The notes under the pieces were generated by a model. That model searched no databases and was not told the DNA's origin. It saw nothing but the letters and a program-made list of their open reading frames with translations. DNA of 64,000 bases from CBFIJI01 sp965662885 (GTDB lineage Bacteria > Bacteroidota > Bacteroidia > Flavobacteriales > Flavobacteriaceae): positions 91,453-155,452 of the forward strand of contig CBFIJI010000001.1 in assembly GCA_965662885.1 (NCBI GenBank), written 5' to 3'. The stretch's first letter is position 1. Every line of letters begins with the position of its first letter. This document shows, piece by piece, positions 53,694 to 63,086 of this stretch. A program made the translations under genes and the position numbers.

Positions 53694-55051
53694 TGATAAA
53701 AAATTGTGTTATGGACATCAAAAAAGGAAATGCGAATCTTGTTGTTGGTTTGATTTTTTTTCTGCTCGCCTCAATAAGCGGAAGAAGTCAAGAAAAAGTC
53801 TTAACAACGGTGGAAGCAGTGGCACTTGTCTTGGAGCAGAATTTAGCCATTCAAATTGCTGACAACACAACAGCCATTGCAAAAGAGAATTCATCGCTAT
53901 TAAATGCAGGTTATCTTCCTACGCTTGATGCCAATGCGAATGCCAATTATTCGAATGTTTTTAAACAAGAAAGTGAAATTAATGGGTCAATCATCAATGT
54001 CAATGACCTAGAAACGAGTAATTATGGTGCAGGAGTCAATCTAAATTATGTTCTTTTTGATGGTATGGGAAGACGTTATAATTTTAAAACCTTTCAAGAG
54101 AGGTATGCCCTTTCAGCACTCCAAACACAGCAAGTGATTGAAAACACTTTAGTGCAATTGTTTACGGTATATTATCAGGTGGCTTCTTTTGAAGAAACAC
54201 TGTCCATTTTAGAACAAACACTTGCCATCTCAAAAGCGCGACTTCTCCGTGCTGAACGTCAATTTGAATTTGGACAAAACACCAAACTCAATGTGCTGAA
54301 TGCAAAAGTAGATGTCAATACCGATAGCATCAATGTGATGAATGGACGGCAGTCTCTTGAAAATGCAAAGCGGGATTTAAATTTAATTTTAAACCAGCCG
54401 TTGGATACTCCTTATCGTGTTCAAACAACAGTTCGTTTTTTTCCTCTTCTTGAAATGGAGGCATTTAAAACAGCTTCTTTGGAAAATAATGTCCTTTTAT
54501 TACAAGCTAAAAGCGCTTTGAACCTTAGTGAGCTTCAAGAAAAAGCATTGCTTAAAAACTATCTTCCCACCCTAAATTTAACGGGAAGTTATGGTTGGAA
54601 TCGTTCAAATAATGGATCTATTTCTTTTATGCCGTTTTCCAATGCCGTTTCTGGAGGTATAGGGGCTTCTATGCGTTGGAGCCTTTTTGACGGTGGTAAA
54701 CGAAGTGTTTTAAAAGCTACCGCTCAATTAGACATTGAAAATCAGGAGTTGGAATTGGAACGGCAACGCTTAACCCTTGAAAAAGAACGAAAAAATCAAT
54801 GGACAAATTATAAAAATGCCCTTCAAGTCTTAGCAATGCAAAAAATTAATGTAACGACTACCGAGGATAATTTTTTAAGAAGTCAAAAGAATTTTGAATT
54901 AGGGCAAATTACTGCCATCGCATTTCGTCAAGCTCAGCTAAATTTTATAAGTGCTCAAATTAGTTTGCGTCAAGCTAAATACGATGCCAAATTAGCAGAG
55001 CTTCAATTTTTACAACTGGTGGGTGTTCTTTTAAAGACTCAATTTTTATAA
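53693..55051 (+). CDS. TolC-family outer membrane efflux protein
   Basis: The 452-residue protein has a signal region and two repeats of the OEP domain with long helices; AVALVLEQNLAIQIADN and FELGQITAIAFRQAQLNFI are the repeat starts. The first ATG (53693) overlaps the permease stop; a second ATG at 53711 would give a shorter signal sequence. It completes the tripartite pump with the adaptor and permease genes. Bacteroidota TolC proteins often lack a lipid anchor, as here. Confidence 0.9.
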   Translation: MIKNCVMDIKKGNANLVVGLIFFLLASISGRSQEKVLTTVEAVALVLEQNLAIQIADNTTAIAKENSSLLNAGYLPTLDANANANYSNVFKQESEINGSIINVNDLETSNYGAGVNLNYVLFDGMGRRYNFKTFQERYALSALQTQQVIENTLVQLFTVYYQVASFEETLSILEQTLAISKARLLRAERQFEFGQNTKLNVLNAKVDVNTDSINVMNGRQSLENAKRDLNLILNQPLDTPYRVQTTVRFFPLLEMEAFKTASLENNVLLLQAKSALNLSELQEKALLKNYLPTLNLTGSYGWNRSNNGSISFMPFSNAVSGGIGASMRWSLFDGGKRSVLKATAQLDIENQELELERQRLTLEKERKNQWTNYKNALQVLAMQKINVTTTEDNFLRSQKNFELGQITAIAFRQAQLNFISAQISLRQAKYDAKLAELQFLQLVGVLLKTQFL

Positions 55052-55245
55052 ACACACTCTTTGTTCTTTCTTCTATAACAAATACAACTGCTGTTTAAGG
55101 AGTCTGTCATCTACTATTAAGATGAAGTGTCTTTAATTTCCACCTATTTTCTGGTCTCCTTTTTTGTTTGTCCACTTTCACGATCAGTATCGTTAATGGT
55201 CAATTCAATACCGGTTTTTGAAACAACGTTTGGAAAAATACCTAA

Positions 55246-55689
55246 TTAATGTTCAATTTGATGCGTATCTCTTACGCTACTGAATGAAAACACAAAAATT
55301 TGCCACCGACCCTCGGTCTTTTTGTACACTTCTGTAACTGTAAATTCATTACTAACATCTCTCCCTCTAACATTGGCGATTAAGGTGATACGGTTCCAAA
55401 GGACTGCAGTACTTGAATCAATAACTTCTACCGCTAGATCGTGGACAGTCGCTTGTTTATACCAAATACTTCCCGATTCAATGATCTCGAGTTCTCTTTC
55501 TTTTTTCCACGTACCACTCATATGCACAAATTTGGATTGGTCGTGAAACACTTGTTCTAGCTTGTCAATATTCTTATCGGCCATCCATTGCCATTTTAAG
55601 GCGGATAGTTCTGCAATTTCCGTTTCAATATTTTGTGCACTACTCCATAGTGGAAGAAGAAGGAGTGCGAGGATGAGTTGTTTTTTCAT
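55246..55689 (-). CDS. Secreted DUF4440 (NTF2-fold) protein
   Basis: A 147-residue protein with a Sec signal peptide (MKKQLILALLLLPLWSSA) and an NTF2-like domain: IETEIAELSALKWQWMADKNIDKLEQVF, the DQSKFVHMSG strand and VTEVYKKTEGRWQIFVFSFS. It matches DUF4440. It is a relative of the lipoprotein at 28625-29107 but is not lipidated. It is followed upstream on the same strand by cupin and carboxymuconolactone-decarboxylase-like genes and might belong to that group. Confidence 0.78.
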   Translation of the reverse strand: MKKQLILALLLLPLWSSAQNIETEIAELSALKWQWMADKNIDKLEQVFHDQSKFVHMSGTWKKERELEIIESGSIWYKQATVHDLAVEVIDSSTAVLWNRITLIANVRGRDVSNEFTVTEVYKKTEGRWQIFVFSFSSVRDTHQIEH

Positions 55690-55747
55690 TTTATTCGTTT
55701 TTGTTGTTTAATTAATGTATAAAGCTATACTTGTTTTTTTCCTTTTT

Positions 55748-56218
55748 TTAGTGGTCTTTATAGGTTGCATTTGTTACTGGTTCAAGCCATACTGTTGGTC
55801 CATTTTGGGCACTAGAGATTGCAAGATGTGTAAAATCACTGTTTGGACTTGCACCGTGCCAATGCGGAATGTTTGGAGGACATTTTACAACATCACCTTT
55901 AAGGAGAATACGCTTGGTTTGCTCTTTTTCCTGATAATAGCCTTTACCAGCTGTCACAATCAAAATTTGTCCAGCAGGGTGCGAATGCCAATTCGTTCGT
56001 GACCCGGGTTCAAACCGAACATTGCCCGCATACATTGGGTTTAGACTGTCTGGCTCAGCGAGCATCTTGAGCCAAGCGGTCCCCTTGAAATTTTCATTAT
56101 CAATTTTTTGTTCTTTGGGAAAAATCACTGGGTCTTTTTTGTCAGGATTTTTCTTCTCTGAACAGCTTGAAAAGAATATTAGACTGATTGTAAGGAGGTA
56201 AAAAATTCTTGTATTCAT
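55748..56218 (-). CDS. Secreted cupin lipoprotein
   Basis: The 156-residue lipoprotein has lipobox FSSC and a single small cupin barrel. Cupin motif 1 is read in TNWHSHPAGQILIVTAGKGYY (two His and a Gln where Glu is common), and motif 2 in GDVVKCPPNIPHWHG. A metal site with four ligands is plausible. It starts 23 bases after the stop of the carboxymuconolactone-decarboxylase-like gene, so the two are cotranscribed. Such cupin plus CMD pairs are known in bacteria. Confidence 0.85.
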   Translation of the reverse strand: MNTRIFYLLTISLIFFSSCSEKKNPDKKDPVIFPKEQKIDNENFKGTAWLKMLAEPDSLNPMYAGNVRFEPGSRTNWHSHPAGQILIVTAGKGYYQEKEQTKRILLKGDVVKCPPNIPHWHGASPNSDFTHLAISSAQNGPTVWLEPVTNATYKDH

Positions 56219-56241
56219 AGGTTAAATAGGTGTATTTATCT

Positions 56242-56982
56242 TTATTCTTTTAGACGATCTAGTATTGGATTTAAAATTGAAAGTGCGGATTTTGCTTTTT
56301 CTTTTCCAGCGGTTGTCGCTATAATTTGTGTAAATGCTTTTAGCTGTTCGGGCTGCCAACCTACATTGAGGGAAAGATTATAATGACTTCTTAGCATGGG
56401 TTCAAGGCCACCAAGACTTGCAATAATGGAGATGGTTACTAGCTCCCGTTGTTTAAAACTGAGTACATCTCGCTCAAAGATATCTGCAAACAGATGTTCT
56501 TTAAGGAAGCGATCCATCTCAGGAGAGAATTTTTGATAGGCTGTTTTATCACCCAAGGGTCGTCCAATAAGTTGTTCTAAATTATTTTTTCCCCGTGCGT
56601 ATTTTTCTCTTGAGTCGGTTATAGGGGATGCTTGTGCTCCACGAACATCATTTATTCCTTGTGCTTTCCTTTCTTTTAATACTTCGAGTAAGGTTTGTAA
56701 ACCACGGATACTTCTCGGAAATCCTGCATAAGCATAAAGATGTACCACTATTTCTTTTTCTTGGTTGACGGTAAGTCCATTGTCCAAACCTTCCGCAAGA
56801 ATACTCTTGAGTTTTTCCAATGCGCCTTGTGAAGTAAAACTAGCTATTTTAATGATGCTTTGTTCTTGAGGGGTAAGTAGCTCCTGCTTTAAAGCTGAAT
56901 TTTGGGCATTGGTTGGGTACCCAATAATTAAAAGGAGGACAAAAACACAGCGGTGGACGTTGTGTAACTTAAATAAATTCAT
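56242..56982 (-). CDS. Secreted carboxymuconolactone decarboxylase-family protein
   Basis: A 246-residue protein with a signal peptide cleaved around TNAQ. It contains two AhpD/CMD-like helical repeats (about 35-120 and 150-240): KEIVVHLYAYAGFPRSIRGLQTL and RELVTISIIASLGGLEPMLRSHYNLSLNVG. The AhpD CxxC peroxidase cysteines are absent, which argues for decarboxylase- or lactonase-like activity or a non-redox role. It forms an operon with the cupin lipoprotein gene. Confidence 0.82.
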   Translation of the reverse strand: MNLFKLHNVHRCVFVLLLIIGYPTNAQNSALKQELLTPQEQSIIKIASFTSQGALEKLKSILAEGLDNGLTVNQEKEIVVHLYAYAGFPRSIRGLQTLLEVLKERKAQGINDVRGAQASPITDSREKYARGKNNLEQLIGRPLGDKTAYQKFSPEMDRFLKEHLFADIFERDVLSFKQRELVTISIIASLGGLEPMLRSHYNLSLNVGWQPEQLKAFTQIIATTAGKEKAKSALSILNPILDRLKE

Positions 56983-57258
56983 TGCCTTGCTGTTTGTTAA
57001 AATTTAGTAGAACGTATTCATTCATTGATTTAATTTTCTATGATAAAGTAGTCTTTTTTCATTTGGATAGTGTCGATATATAAAAAAACTTTTCTAGGTT
57101 GTTTGAACTACATTCCATCAGCTCTAAAAATTCATTTTAATAGAAGGCTGAATTTAACGGGAATTCAATAGTACCCTTAATAGACAATTTAGAAAAAAAA
57201 GGTTTAATAAACAGGAATATTACCCTTTAAAAAAAAGTATCTTTATTGAAATTAGTCT

Positions 57259-57606
57259 ATGGAAAAAACAAAGTTTTGCCGTTACTGTGGGATTGAAATT
57301 ACCGAATCCTCGAAATTTTGTCCCTCTTGTGGGAAGGATCAATACAGCTCCAATTTCACAGCATCGGAAGCCACGTCATCTAGGGGAAAGGACTCCATTA
57401 ATTCGGAGTGGATCATTACCTTATTGTTGGCTTGGTTTTTTGGAGTCTTTGGAGCACATCGTTTTTATAACCGCAGATATGCTTCGGCAGTTCTTATGTT
57501 ATTTACTTTAGGTGGACTAGGGATTTGGTGTATCATAGATTTGATTATCGTTATTATGGGTAAGTTTAAAAATGCGGAGGGTCATCCAATCTCCATCAAG
57601 GGATAA
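57259..57606 (+). CDS. Zinc-ribbon TM2-domain protein
   Basis: A 115-residue protein with an N-terminal zinc ribbon (C7, C10, C21, C24) and a polar linker. It ends in a TM2 module of two helices (about 51-70 and 77-98) with the sequence GAHRFYNRRYASAV between them. TM2 proteins are small membrane proteins of unsettled function. It is monocistronic and convergent with the TonB-receptor gene. Confidence 0.85.
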   Translation: MEKTKFCRYCGIEITESSKFCPSCGKDQYSSNFTASEATSSRGKDSINSEWIITLLLAWFFGVFGAHRFYNRRYASAVLMLFTLGGLGIWCIIDLIIVIMGKFKNAEGHPISIKG

Positions 57607-57681
57607 ATATTCATAGCAGTTCCATAAAAGTTTAACGAATTTAATTAGTAAACGACAACGTTTAAACGTTAAAGCATAAAG

Positions 57682-57710
57682 AAAAAGCCATCATAATATG
57701 ATGGCTTTTT
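57682..57710. terminator. Bidirectional intrinsic terminator
   Basis: AAAAAGCCATCAT (57682-57694) pairs perfectly with ATGATGGCTTTTT (57698-57710), with a 3-base loop and further T residues. It lies between the convergent TM2 and TonB-receptor genes. Confidence 0.85.
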
Positions 57711-57730
57711 TTATGGAATACTTTTTTCAT

Positions 57731-60436
57731 TTATAGGTTATAGACAACTCTTAGTGTGATAAATCGAGGTTGTATAAATGTTTGTGAACTCAATACGGAT
57801 AAATTATTTGCACTTGTTCTAACCTGAGCATCAATATCTAAGATGTTGGTTAACTTTAATTCAAATTCCCAAGGTGCTTGTTTTTCTTTGCGATACAATA
57901 TACTGGCTTCCCAATTTTGAAAGGATTGGGAGTTTGTTCCAAAATCTTGGGTGGTATAACTGTATTTAGTCAAAAATGTAAATTTCTCAATGATATAGGC
58001 ATCGAACTCTATGGAAGGGGCCTTGACAATAAAGGTTGTTTCTCGATCTCCTTGATTGTTTTTGATCACACTATACCGATACTGAATATTTACATTAGGG
58101 GCTACTTTAAAGTTGGTTCTAAGACCTGGAGTTAAGGTTTGTGTATAGGCTTTGTTTAAGGAGGGGTCTCCTTGAATAAACTGGTTGACTTTACTGTAGT
58201 TTAACGATGCATTTAAAGTGGCTCTAAGCTTACCAAAGCTCCGTTGTATCCTTCCAAAAACGTTAAAATTCTCATCGGCAAAATTAGAATTGAAAAACGT
58301 AGTGGTACGGATGATATTTTCAAAATTTGTAAAGTTTCGGATTTGGTCGATATTACTGGAATAGGCCATCCGTGCGAATACATTCGTATAGTTAAATAAG
58401 TTAAAACTGCTATACAATAAACTGATGTTGTGGGATAGCGCATTTTGTAAATCAGGTTCTCCGTATTGTATGCTGTTGTAGTTGTTAAGAACCAAACCAC
58501 TAGCCAGACGTGTAACATCGGTGAATTGGTTTTGCATACGATAGTTTAAGGTCAAACTTTCCCCCTTTTTAATTTGAATACGGGTTTCAAAATCGGGTAA
58601 AAACCGCAGGAAATTTTCTTTAACTTCTGTACTGTTTTGAACATTCCTATTGCCATAGGCATGAATGGAAAAACCTGGTGTAAAAGTGAAAATACCAGTT
58701 CTCAAGCGATAATGTACCCCAAGGTACAGATCACTAAAATTATAGTCAACATCATTTTTTGAACGCCCTTGATTAAAATTGGGGGTGGGTTCAAAGCGCT
58801 CTCCATCTTCTAAAAATTGAAAAATAGTTGAGTTAAACTGTTGTCGGCTTAAAATGGTTCCCAAAGTAATGTTTAGGTTACTCTTACCATTGATGATATG
58901 GTAATAATCTAATTTTGCATCCAATTGATTCGATTGGATCCTTCTGTTTTGCCCAAGGTTATAGGAGCTTAAAGTGGGGTCTAAGCCCAAAGCAACTGCG
59001 GTGTTGTCAAAAGCGTCCTGTCCATCAGGATTGTTAACTAAAACGGCATTGTAAAAGGGGTCTTCATCTTTGATAAGGTGTTGTGCTTCAAAGGCAAAAA
59101 TATTTTTTTCATCAAGGGTGAAGTAGTAATTTAAATTTTGATTGATGCTAAACGGTGCCACCTCTTCAATTTGTGCGGTGTTGCCAATAATGGAAGACAA
59201 GATGTTTTGATCCTGTGCATCTTTGCTGGCTCGAATGAACACATCGTAATCAAATTGTGCACTTCCATTGGGTTTATAGGAGGCACTCAATTTAATTAAG
59301 GCTTGTTGGGAGCGTTCAAGACTTGTTTCATCAGTCGTTTCATCTGGAATTTGTAGTGCTTCACTAGTGTATTGAATAAAGCTTATTTCTTTGGAATTAA
59401 TCTTACTTGAATTATAAATCAAGAATCCTCCAAGGTCTAATTTTTTGTTGGGGGAATAGCTAAAGTTAGCCGTAGCCAATTTATTTTCAATATTCTGAGC
59501 ATCATTTTGACTGGTCAAAAAGTTAAGGCTATTGTCTCCAAGACTTATGTTGGTACCACTTTGACTACTGGGCGTCTTGAAGCCTCCACCAAAACCGCGG
59601 ATGTCTCTTCTTGAGAGCGCTACTTCGCCAATGTTATTGAGGTCACCAATAAAGTTGATGGTGTATTTTGGACTGTAATAAAATAATTTAGGTTGGAGTA
59701 GGTACCTACTTTGGGTAGGGGAATCTCCACCCCCCGCTGTGATGTTCCCAAACCAAAAACTTTCTTTTCCTTTTTTTAGTTTGATGTTGATGGCTACGTT
59801 GTCTTGATTGTTTCTTACCCCTCTTAGTTGCCCCACTTCTCCATAATTTTTTAGCACTTGGATTTTATCTACAGTACTTGAGGGAATATTTTTTGTCCCG
59901 ATTTTGGTGTCTCCATCAAAAAAGTCTTTTCCATTGACTAGGAGTTTATTGACGACCTTCCCTTCGACTTCAATTTGTCCACTATCGTTGATTTCCACCC
60001 CTGGGAGTTTGTCAATGATGTCTTCTAATTTACGTTCTGATCCGTTTTTAAAGGAGTCAGCATCATAGATTAAGGTGTCTCCACGAACTAAAACAGGGAT
60101 TTTAACGACCACTTCATCTAACGCAATATCTGCACGAAGGGTAAAGTTTTTTTTGACATCACTAGCTGTTGTATTAAGGCTTTCGTTAATACTTTGAAGG
60201 CCAAAAAAACTGACTTGAATTTTGTAGGCTGTGTTTTCTTTTAATTTTAGTAAAAAATTTCCCGCATCATCTGTCATGGTGAAGGCATCTAAGGTGTTGG
60301 TGGCCTTATTGATAGCCACGACACTGGCTTGTTCAAGCGGTACTTTTAGGGTGTCAAGGACTTTTCCTTCGAATTTTAATTGTGCGTGACCTACAACAGC
60401 AGATAGAAGGAGCAGTGTAAAAAGTTTTATTTTCAT
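57731..60436 (-). CDS. TonB-dependent receptor-like outer-membrane beta-barrel protein
   Basis: A 901-residue protein with a signal peptide and a CarboxypepD_reg-like domain (about 20-105). A plug-like region follows (GDTLIYDADSFKNGSERKLEDIIDKLPGVEIND, where the Lys/Leu-rich part is at 118-215). The rest is an outer-membrane beta-barrel of the OMP_b-brl_3 type, ending in an aromatic strand (FITLRVVYNL). No TonB box is evident. It is 28 bases downstream of the GLPGLI gene, and pairs of this kind are common in Bacteroidota. The cargo is unknown. Confidence 0.86.
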   Translation of the reverse strand: MKIKLFTLLLLSAVVGHAQLKFEGKVLDTLKVPLEQASVVAINKATNTLDAFTMTDDAGNFLLKLKENTAYKIQVSFFGLQSINESLNTTASDVKKNFTLRADIALDEVVVKIPVLVRGDTLIYDADSFKNGSERKLEDIIDKLPGVEINDSGQIEVEGKVVNKLLVNGKDFFDGDTKIGTKNIPSSTVDKIQVLKNYGEVGQLRGVRNNQDNVAINIKLKKGKESFWFGNITAGGGDSPTQSRYLLQPKLFYYSPKYTINFIGDLNNIGEVALSRRDIRGFGGGFKTPSSQSGTNISLGDNSLNFLTSQNDAQNIENKLATANFSYSPNKKLDLGGFLIYNSSKINSKEISFIQYTSEALQIPDETTDETSLERSQQALIKLSASYKPNGSAQFDYDVFIRASKDAQDQNILSSIIGNTAQIEEVAPFSINQNLNYYFTLDEKNIFAFEAQHLIKDEDPFYNAVLVNNPDGQDAFDNTAVALGLDPTLSSYNLGQNRRIQSNQLDAKLDYYHIINGKSNLNITLGTILSRQQFNSTIFQFLEDGERFEPTPNFNQGRSKNDVDYNFSDLYLGVHYRLRTGIFTFTPGFSIHAYGNRNVQNSTEVKENFLRFLPDFETRIQIKKGESLTLNYRMQNQFTDVTRLASGLVLNNYNSIQYGEPDLQNALSHNISLLYSSFNLFNYTNVFARMAYSSNIDQIRNFTNFENIIRTTTFFNSNFADENFNVFGRIQRSFGKLRATLNASLNYSKVNQFIQGDPSLNKAYTQTLTPGLRTNFKVAPNVNIQYRYSVIKNNQGDRETTFIVKAPSIEFDAYIIEKFTFLTKYSYTTQDFGTNSQSFQNWEASILYRKEKQAPWEFELKLTNILDIDAQVRTSANNLSVLSSQTFIQPRFITLRVVYNL

Positions 60437-60464
60437 GTGTGTTTTGCTAAATAAAAGATCCTTT

Positions 60465-61277
60465 CTAACCTCTTCTTCTTCTACCCATGTTGTTTCTCAT
60501 TTCTTGCATCTTGCCGACAACAGTTTCTCTGTAATCATTGATGGTAATTTCAATTCCTTTTTTAGGGGCGATTATTTTTTGTTTTTCCTTGGGATTCATT
60601 ATAATTTCCGAACAGAGTAGGGTAGTATTTTCTGCACTTACTTCTAGGATTAAACCGGGAAGCCCCCAAAATTCTGCTGGGCCATGTTTTACGGGTATTT
60701 GCATGGTATACCACGCTTCAACCTGTGTTAATTGAATATCTTTTTCTTCGGCCTCTGCCTCGTTATTTCTTAAATCACTCCATGAAAAATTAAACCACTG
60801 CAATTGTTCTTTTGGAACAATAGCCGTCGCTTTAAAACAGGTATATTTTCCGATTATTTTTGTTTCCGTACCCATTTTCCATTCAAAAGGTTGCAATTCA
60901 TCTTTAACCAAAAACCGCTTTCCATAAAACTCTTGAGCTTGAACTAAGGTTTTTTCATCCACATTTTTATACTGTTTTCCACGGGCAAAATTGCTTCCCC
61001 ACGAGTCTGTTGCTCCAGAGATGGCATCCACTTTTTCTTCTTCAATAAATAGAGATGCAGTCGAATTAAAACTAAGGATATAGGTCTTTTCTAGCCGATT
61101 TTTTAAGCGTGCTTTCATTTGTTTTTTTTGGGCTTCACTCATTCGTGCCCCCCAGCTTCCTAAATCCATAGAGGATTTGGAAAAATAATAGGCCTTTCCT
61201 TGAAAGTCCACAGGGTTTGTTGGATTGGTAAATGAAAATAACGATAGTAAGGTAATTAGGGAAATTAAGGTTTTCAT
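60465..61277 (-). CDS. GLPGLI family secreted protein
   Basis: This 270-residue protein has a signal peptide and the family hallmark WGLPGLILEV at about residues 205-214, within a beta-rich domain. The C-terminus is Arg/Gly-rich (RRRRG). GLPGLI proteins occur next to TonB-type receptors in Bacteroidota; their function is unsettled, although related operons have been linked to metal or peptide uptake. It is upstream of the receptor gene by 28 bases and transcribed with it. Confidence 0.88.
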   Translation of the reverse strand: MKTLISLITLLSLFSFTNPTNPVDFQGKAYYFSKSSMDLGSWGARMSEAQKKQMKARLKNRLEKTYILSFNSTASLFIEEEKVDAISGATDSWGSNFARGKQYKNVDEKTLVQAQEFYGKRFLVKDELQPFEWKMGTETKIIGKYTCFKATAIVPKEQLQWFNFSWSDLRNNEAEAEEKDIQLTQVEAWYTMQIPVKHGPAEFWGLPGLILEVSAENTTLLCSEIIMNPKEKQKIIAPKKGIEITINDYRETVVGKMQEMRNNMGRRRRG

Positions 61278-61760
61278 GTATAAAATATTTGTTTAGGCAA
61301 TATAGCAAAATATTAAACAATATTATTCGTTCATCATTCTATAAAGCCTATTTTTGGCGTATTTTAACATAAGTAAGACGGTTTTTTAACTATTATGACC
61401 TAATTTGTTTAATAAGCTTTCTAAAGCTCCTGTGTTCTTTGAATCCAACGATATTCCAAAAAAGGTAAAACGGAACAAACCCTATCAGTTAAAAATGATG
61501 TTGGAAACTTCTGTTTTATTTTTTTACTCTTTAATCTTCCAAACACGATTCTCTCTTTTTAGAACTTTAAATGGTTTGGGATAAAAATTTCAAATCCTTA
61601 GGTGATGGTTTTTTCTTTTAATTCTTCAAAGCTTGCAGAACCATCATTACTATCAAATTTTGTTCTGTCTATTTTTTATGTGGTTTTGCTTTGTTTCTAT
61701 ACCAATAAATCAAACCTTATGAATTCAATTTTAATTTGATGGGAAGATTTAGAGAGACGT
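61278..61760. other. 483-base intergenic region, probable GLPGLI promoter and possible gene remnant
   Basis: AT-rich spacer between the GLPGLI gene and the LytTR gene. A minus-strand stretch near 61598-61675 reads in one frame as FDSNDGSASFEELKEKT and then a stop, with no start or extension, so it may be a decayed gene or chance. No repeat, hairpin or RNA gene was recognised. Confidence 0.4.
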
Positions 61761-62852
61761 TTACATATTTAACCATTGTTTAAATTCTGCTGCTTTATTT
61801 TTACTGATTATTATTTCTATATCAGAATGGGGATTTACTAAAATTTTAAGTTGACTATTCCCATAAGGAACAATTTTTTTAATTGCACTAATTGCAATTA
61901 TAAACTGCCGGTTGGCTCTATAAAAATTGACAACGTTTAAATTCGTGTAGATCTCATCAAGACTAATATTTGTGGTCGATTGTTTACCATCAAAGCTAAC
62001 CACATACGTAATTGTGCTTTCAACGAAAACATAAGCAATTGTTTCAATTGGAATAGGGACGAGTTCATTTCTTAAATAGGTTAAAATTCTTTTTTTACCC
62101 TTTTCGTTAAGGTTCTGTTCATCGAGCTCATTACCCTCCTCTTTTTCTACTTTTTGTTGATAGTTAATTAAATCCGTATTTAACTTTGATAAGCTGAGCA
62201 ACTCGGTTTCAAGTTCTTGATTTTTAGACTCTAGCTTTTTTTCATATGTACTTCCTATTATTCTAACGGCTAAGAAACATGCAAGTACCATTATTAAACC
62301 CATAATTCCAAAAACCAAATAATACTGTCTCTTTAACTCTTTAATTTGTTCAGATAATTTATCCAAATTGGCCTGTGCCAACATAATCCAATCTGAGTTT
62401 CCTATCGGGTACATACTAATGACCTCGAAATCTCCTTCTGGATTATCATTTTTATTGATTATTTGTTTGTATAAATAGCTGGGTGTTACGGCTTCTTTGA
62501 CTGATGATAATGGATTTTTGACATCGATAACCTGACCTATCTTTGTTTTTTTAGGGTGGCATATAATCTTACCAGACCAATCAAAAACTGAAATAAACAT
62601 ACTTTCGGAATCGGTCTCCTGAATACTTTTTTGAATACTCTTTACAATAGTTTCTTTTGTTGTTTGGAACGTAATTTGGTCACTTATCAAACTTGAAATT
62701 TGCTTGACTTCTTTTTGGGTCAATGCAATTTGTGAATCAAGAAGTTTAGTTGAGCTAATGGTAGTGAAATAGTTTACCGCTGTAAAGGAAACACCAAGAA
62801 AAATAATCGTTATAGCAATAAAGGTGAAAAAATATAGTCGATCTTTTTGCAT
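61761..62852 (-). CDS. Membrane-bound Cache-type LytTR transcriptional regulator
   Basis: The 363-residue protein has a signal-anchor helix (about 9-29), an extracytoplasmic Cache-like sensor (about 30-175: SESMFISVFDWSGKIICHPKK, PIGNSDWIMLAQ), a second helix (178-198) and a coiled coil (200-245). A LytTR DNA-binding domain ends the protein (about 258-360; IAYVFVESTITYVVSFDGK, FYRANRQFIIAISAIKKI). It is a one-component sensor-regulator for an external small ligand. No obvious target gene is adjacent besides the CHRD-like gene and the GLPGLI operon. Confidence 0.85.
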   Translation of the reverse strand: MQKDRLYFFTFIAITIIFLGVSFTAVNYFTTISSTKLLDSQIALTQKEVKQISSLISDQITFQTTKETIVKSIQKSIQETDSESMFISVFDWSGKIICHPKKTKIGQVIDVKNPLSSVKEAVTPSYLYKQIINKNDNPEGDFEVISMYPIGNSDWIMLAQANLDKLSEQIKELKRQYYLVFGIMGLIMVLACFLAVRIIGSTYEKKLESKNQELETELLSLSKLNTDLINYQQKVEKEEGNELDEQNLNEKGKKRILTYLRNELVPIPIETIAYVFVESTITYVVSFDGKQSTTNISLDEIYTNLNVVNFYRANRQFIIAISAIKKIVPYGNSQLKILVNPHSDIEIIISKNKAAEFKQWLNM

Positions 62853-63086
62853 CCGTTATTTCTGTTGTTTTAGAATAGTTATTAAATATACTATTTAATT
62901 AGATCACTTTTTAGAATAGCTAATGATGCAAAATGAGAAATGTCAATGAAGAAACAGCATTTATTAAAAAAGTTGAAGTGAATATTTTCCTTTTCAAAGG
63001 TAAATTTTCCGTTTCACACAGTTTTATTTTAGCATACGTCTAGATTTCCATTAATTTGTCGTGAATTAAAAAAAAGATATTTAACT

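Noticed and set aside
57657..57670. AACGTTTAAACGTT palindrome after the TM2 gene
   Set aside because: Low-complexity AT-rich self-complementary sequence between convergent genes; the nearby 13-bp terminator explains the region.
61598..61675. Possible CHRD-like remnant (DGSASFEELKEKT)
   Set aside because: Only about 25 codons with stops on both sides; resemblance to the CHRD-like protein is too short to call.
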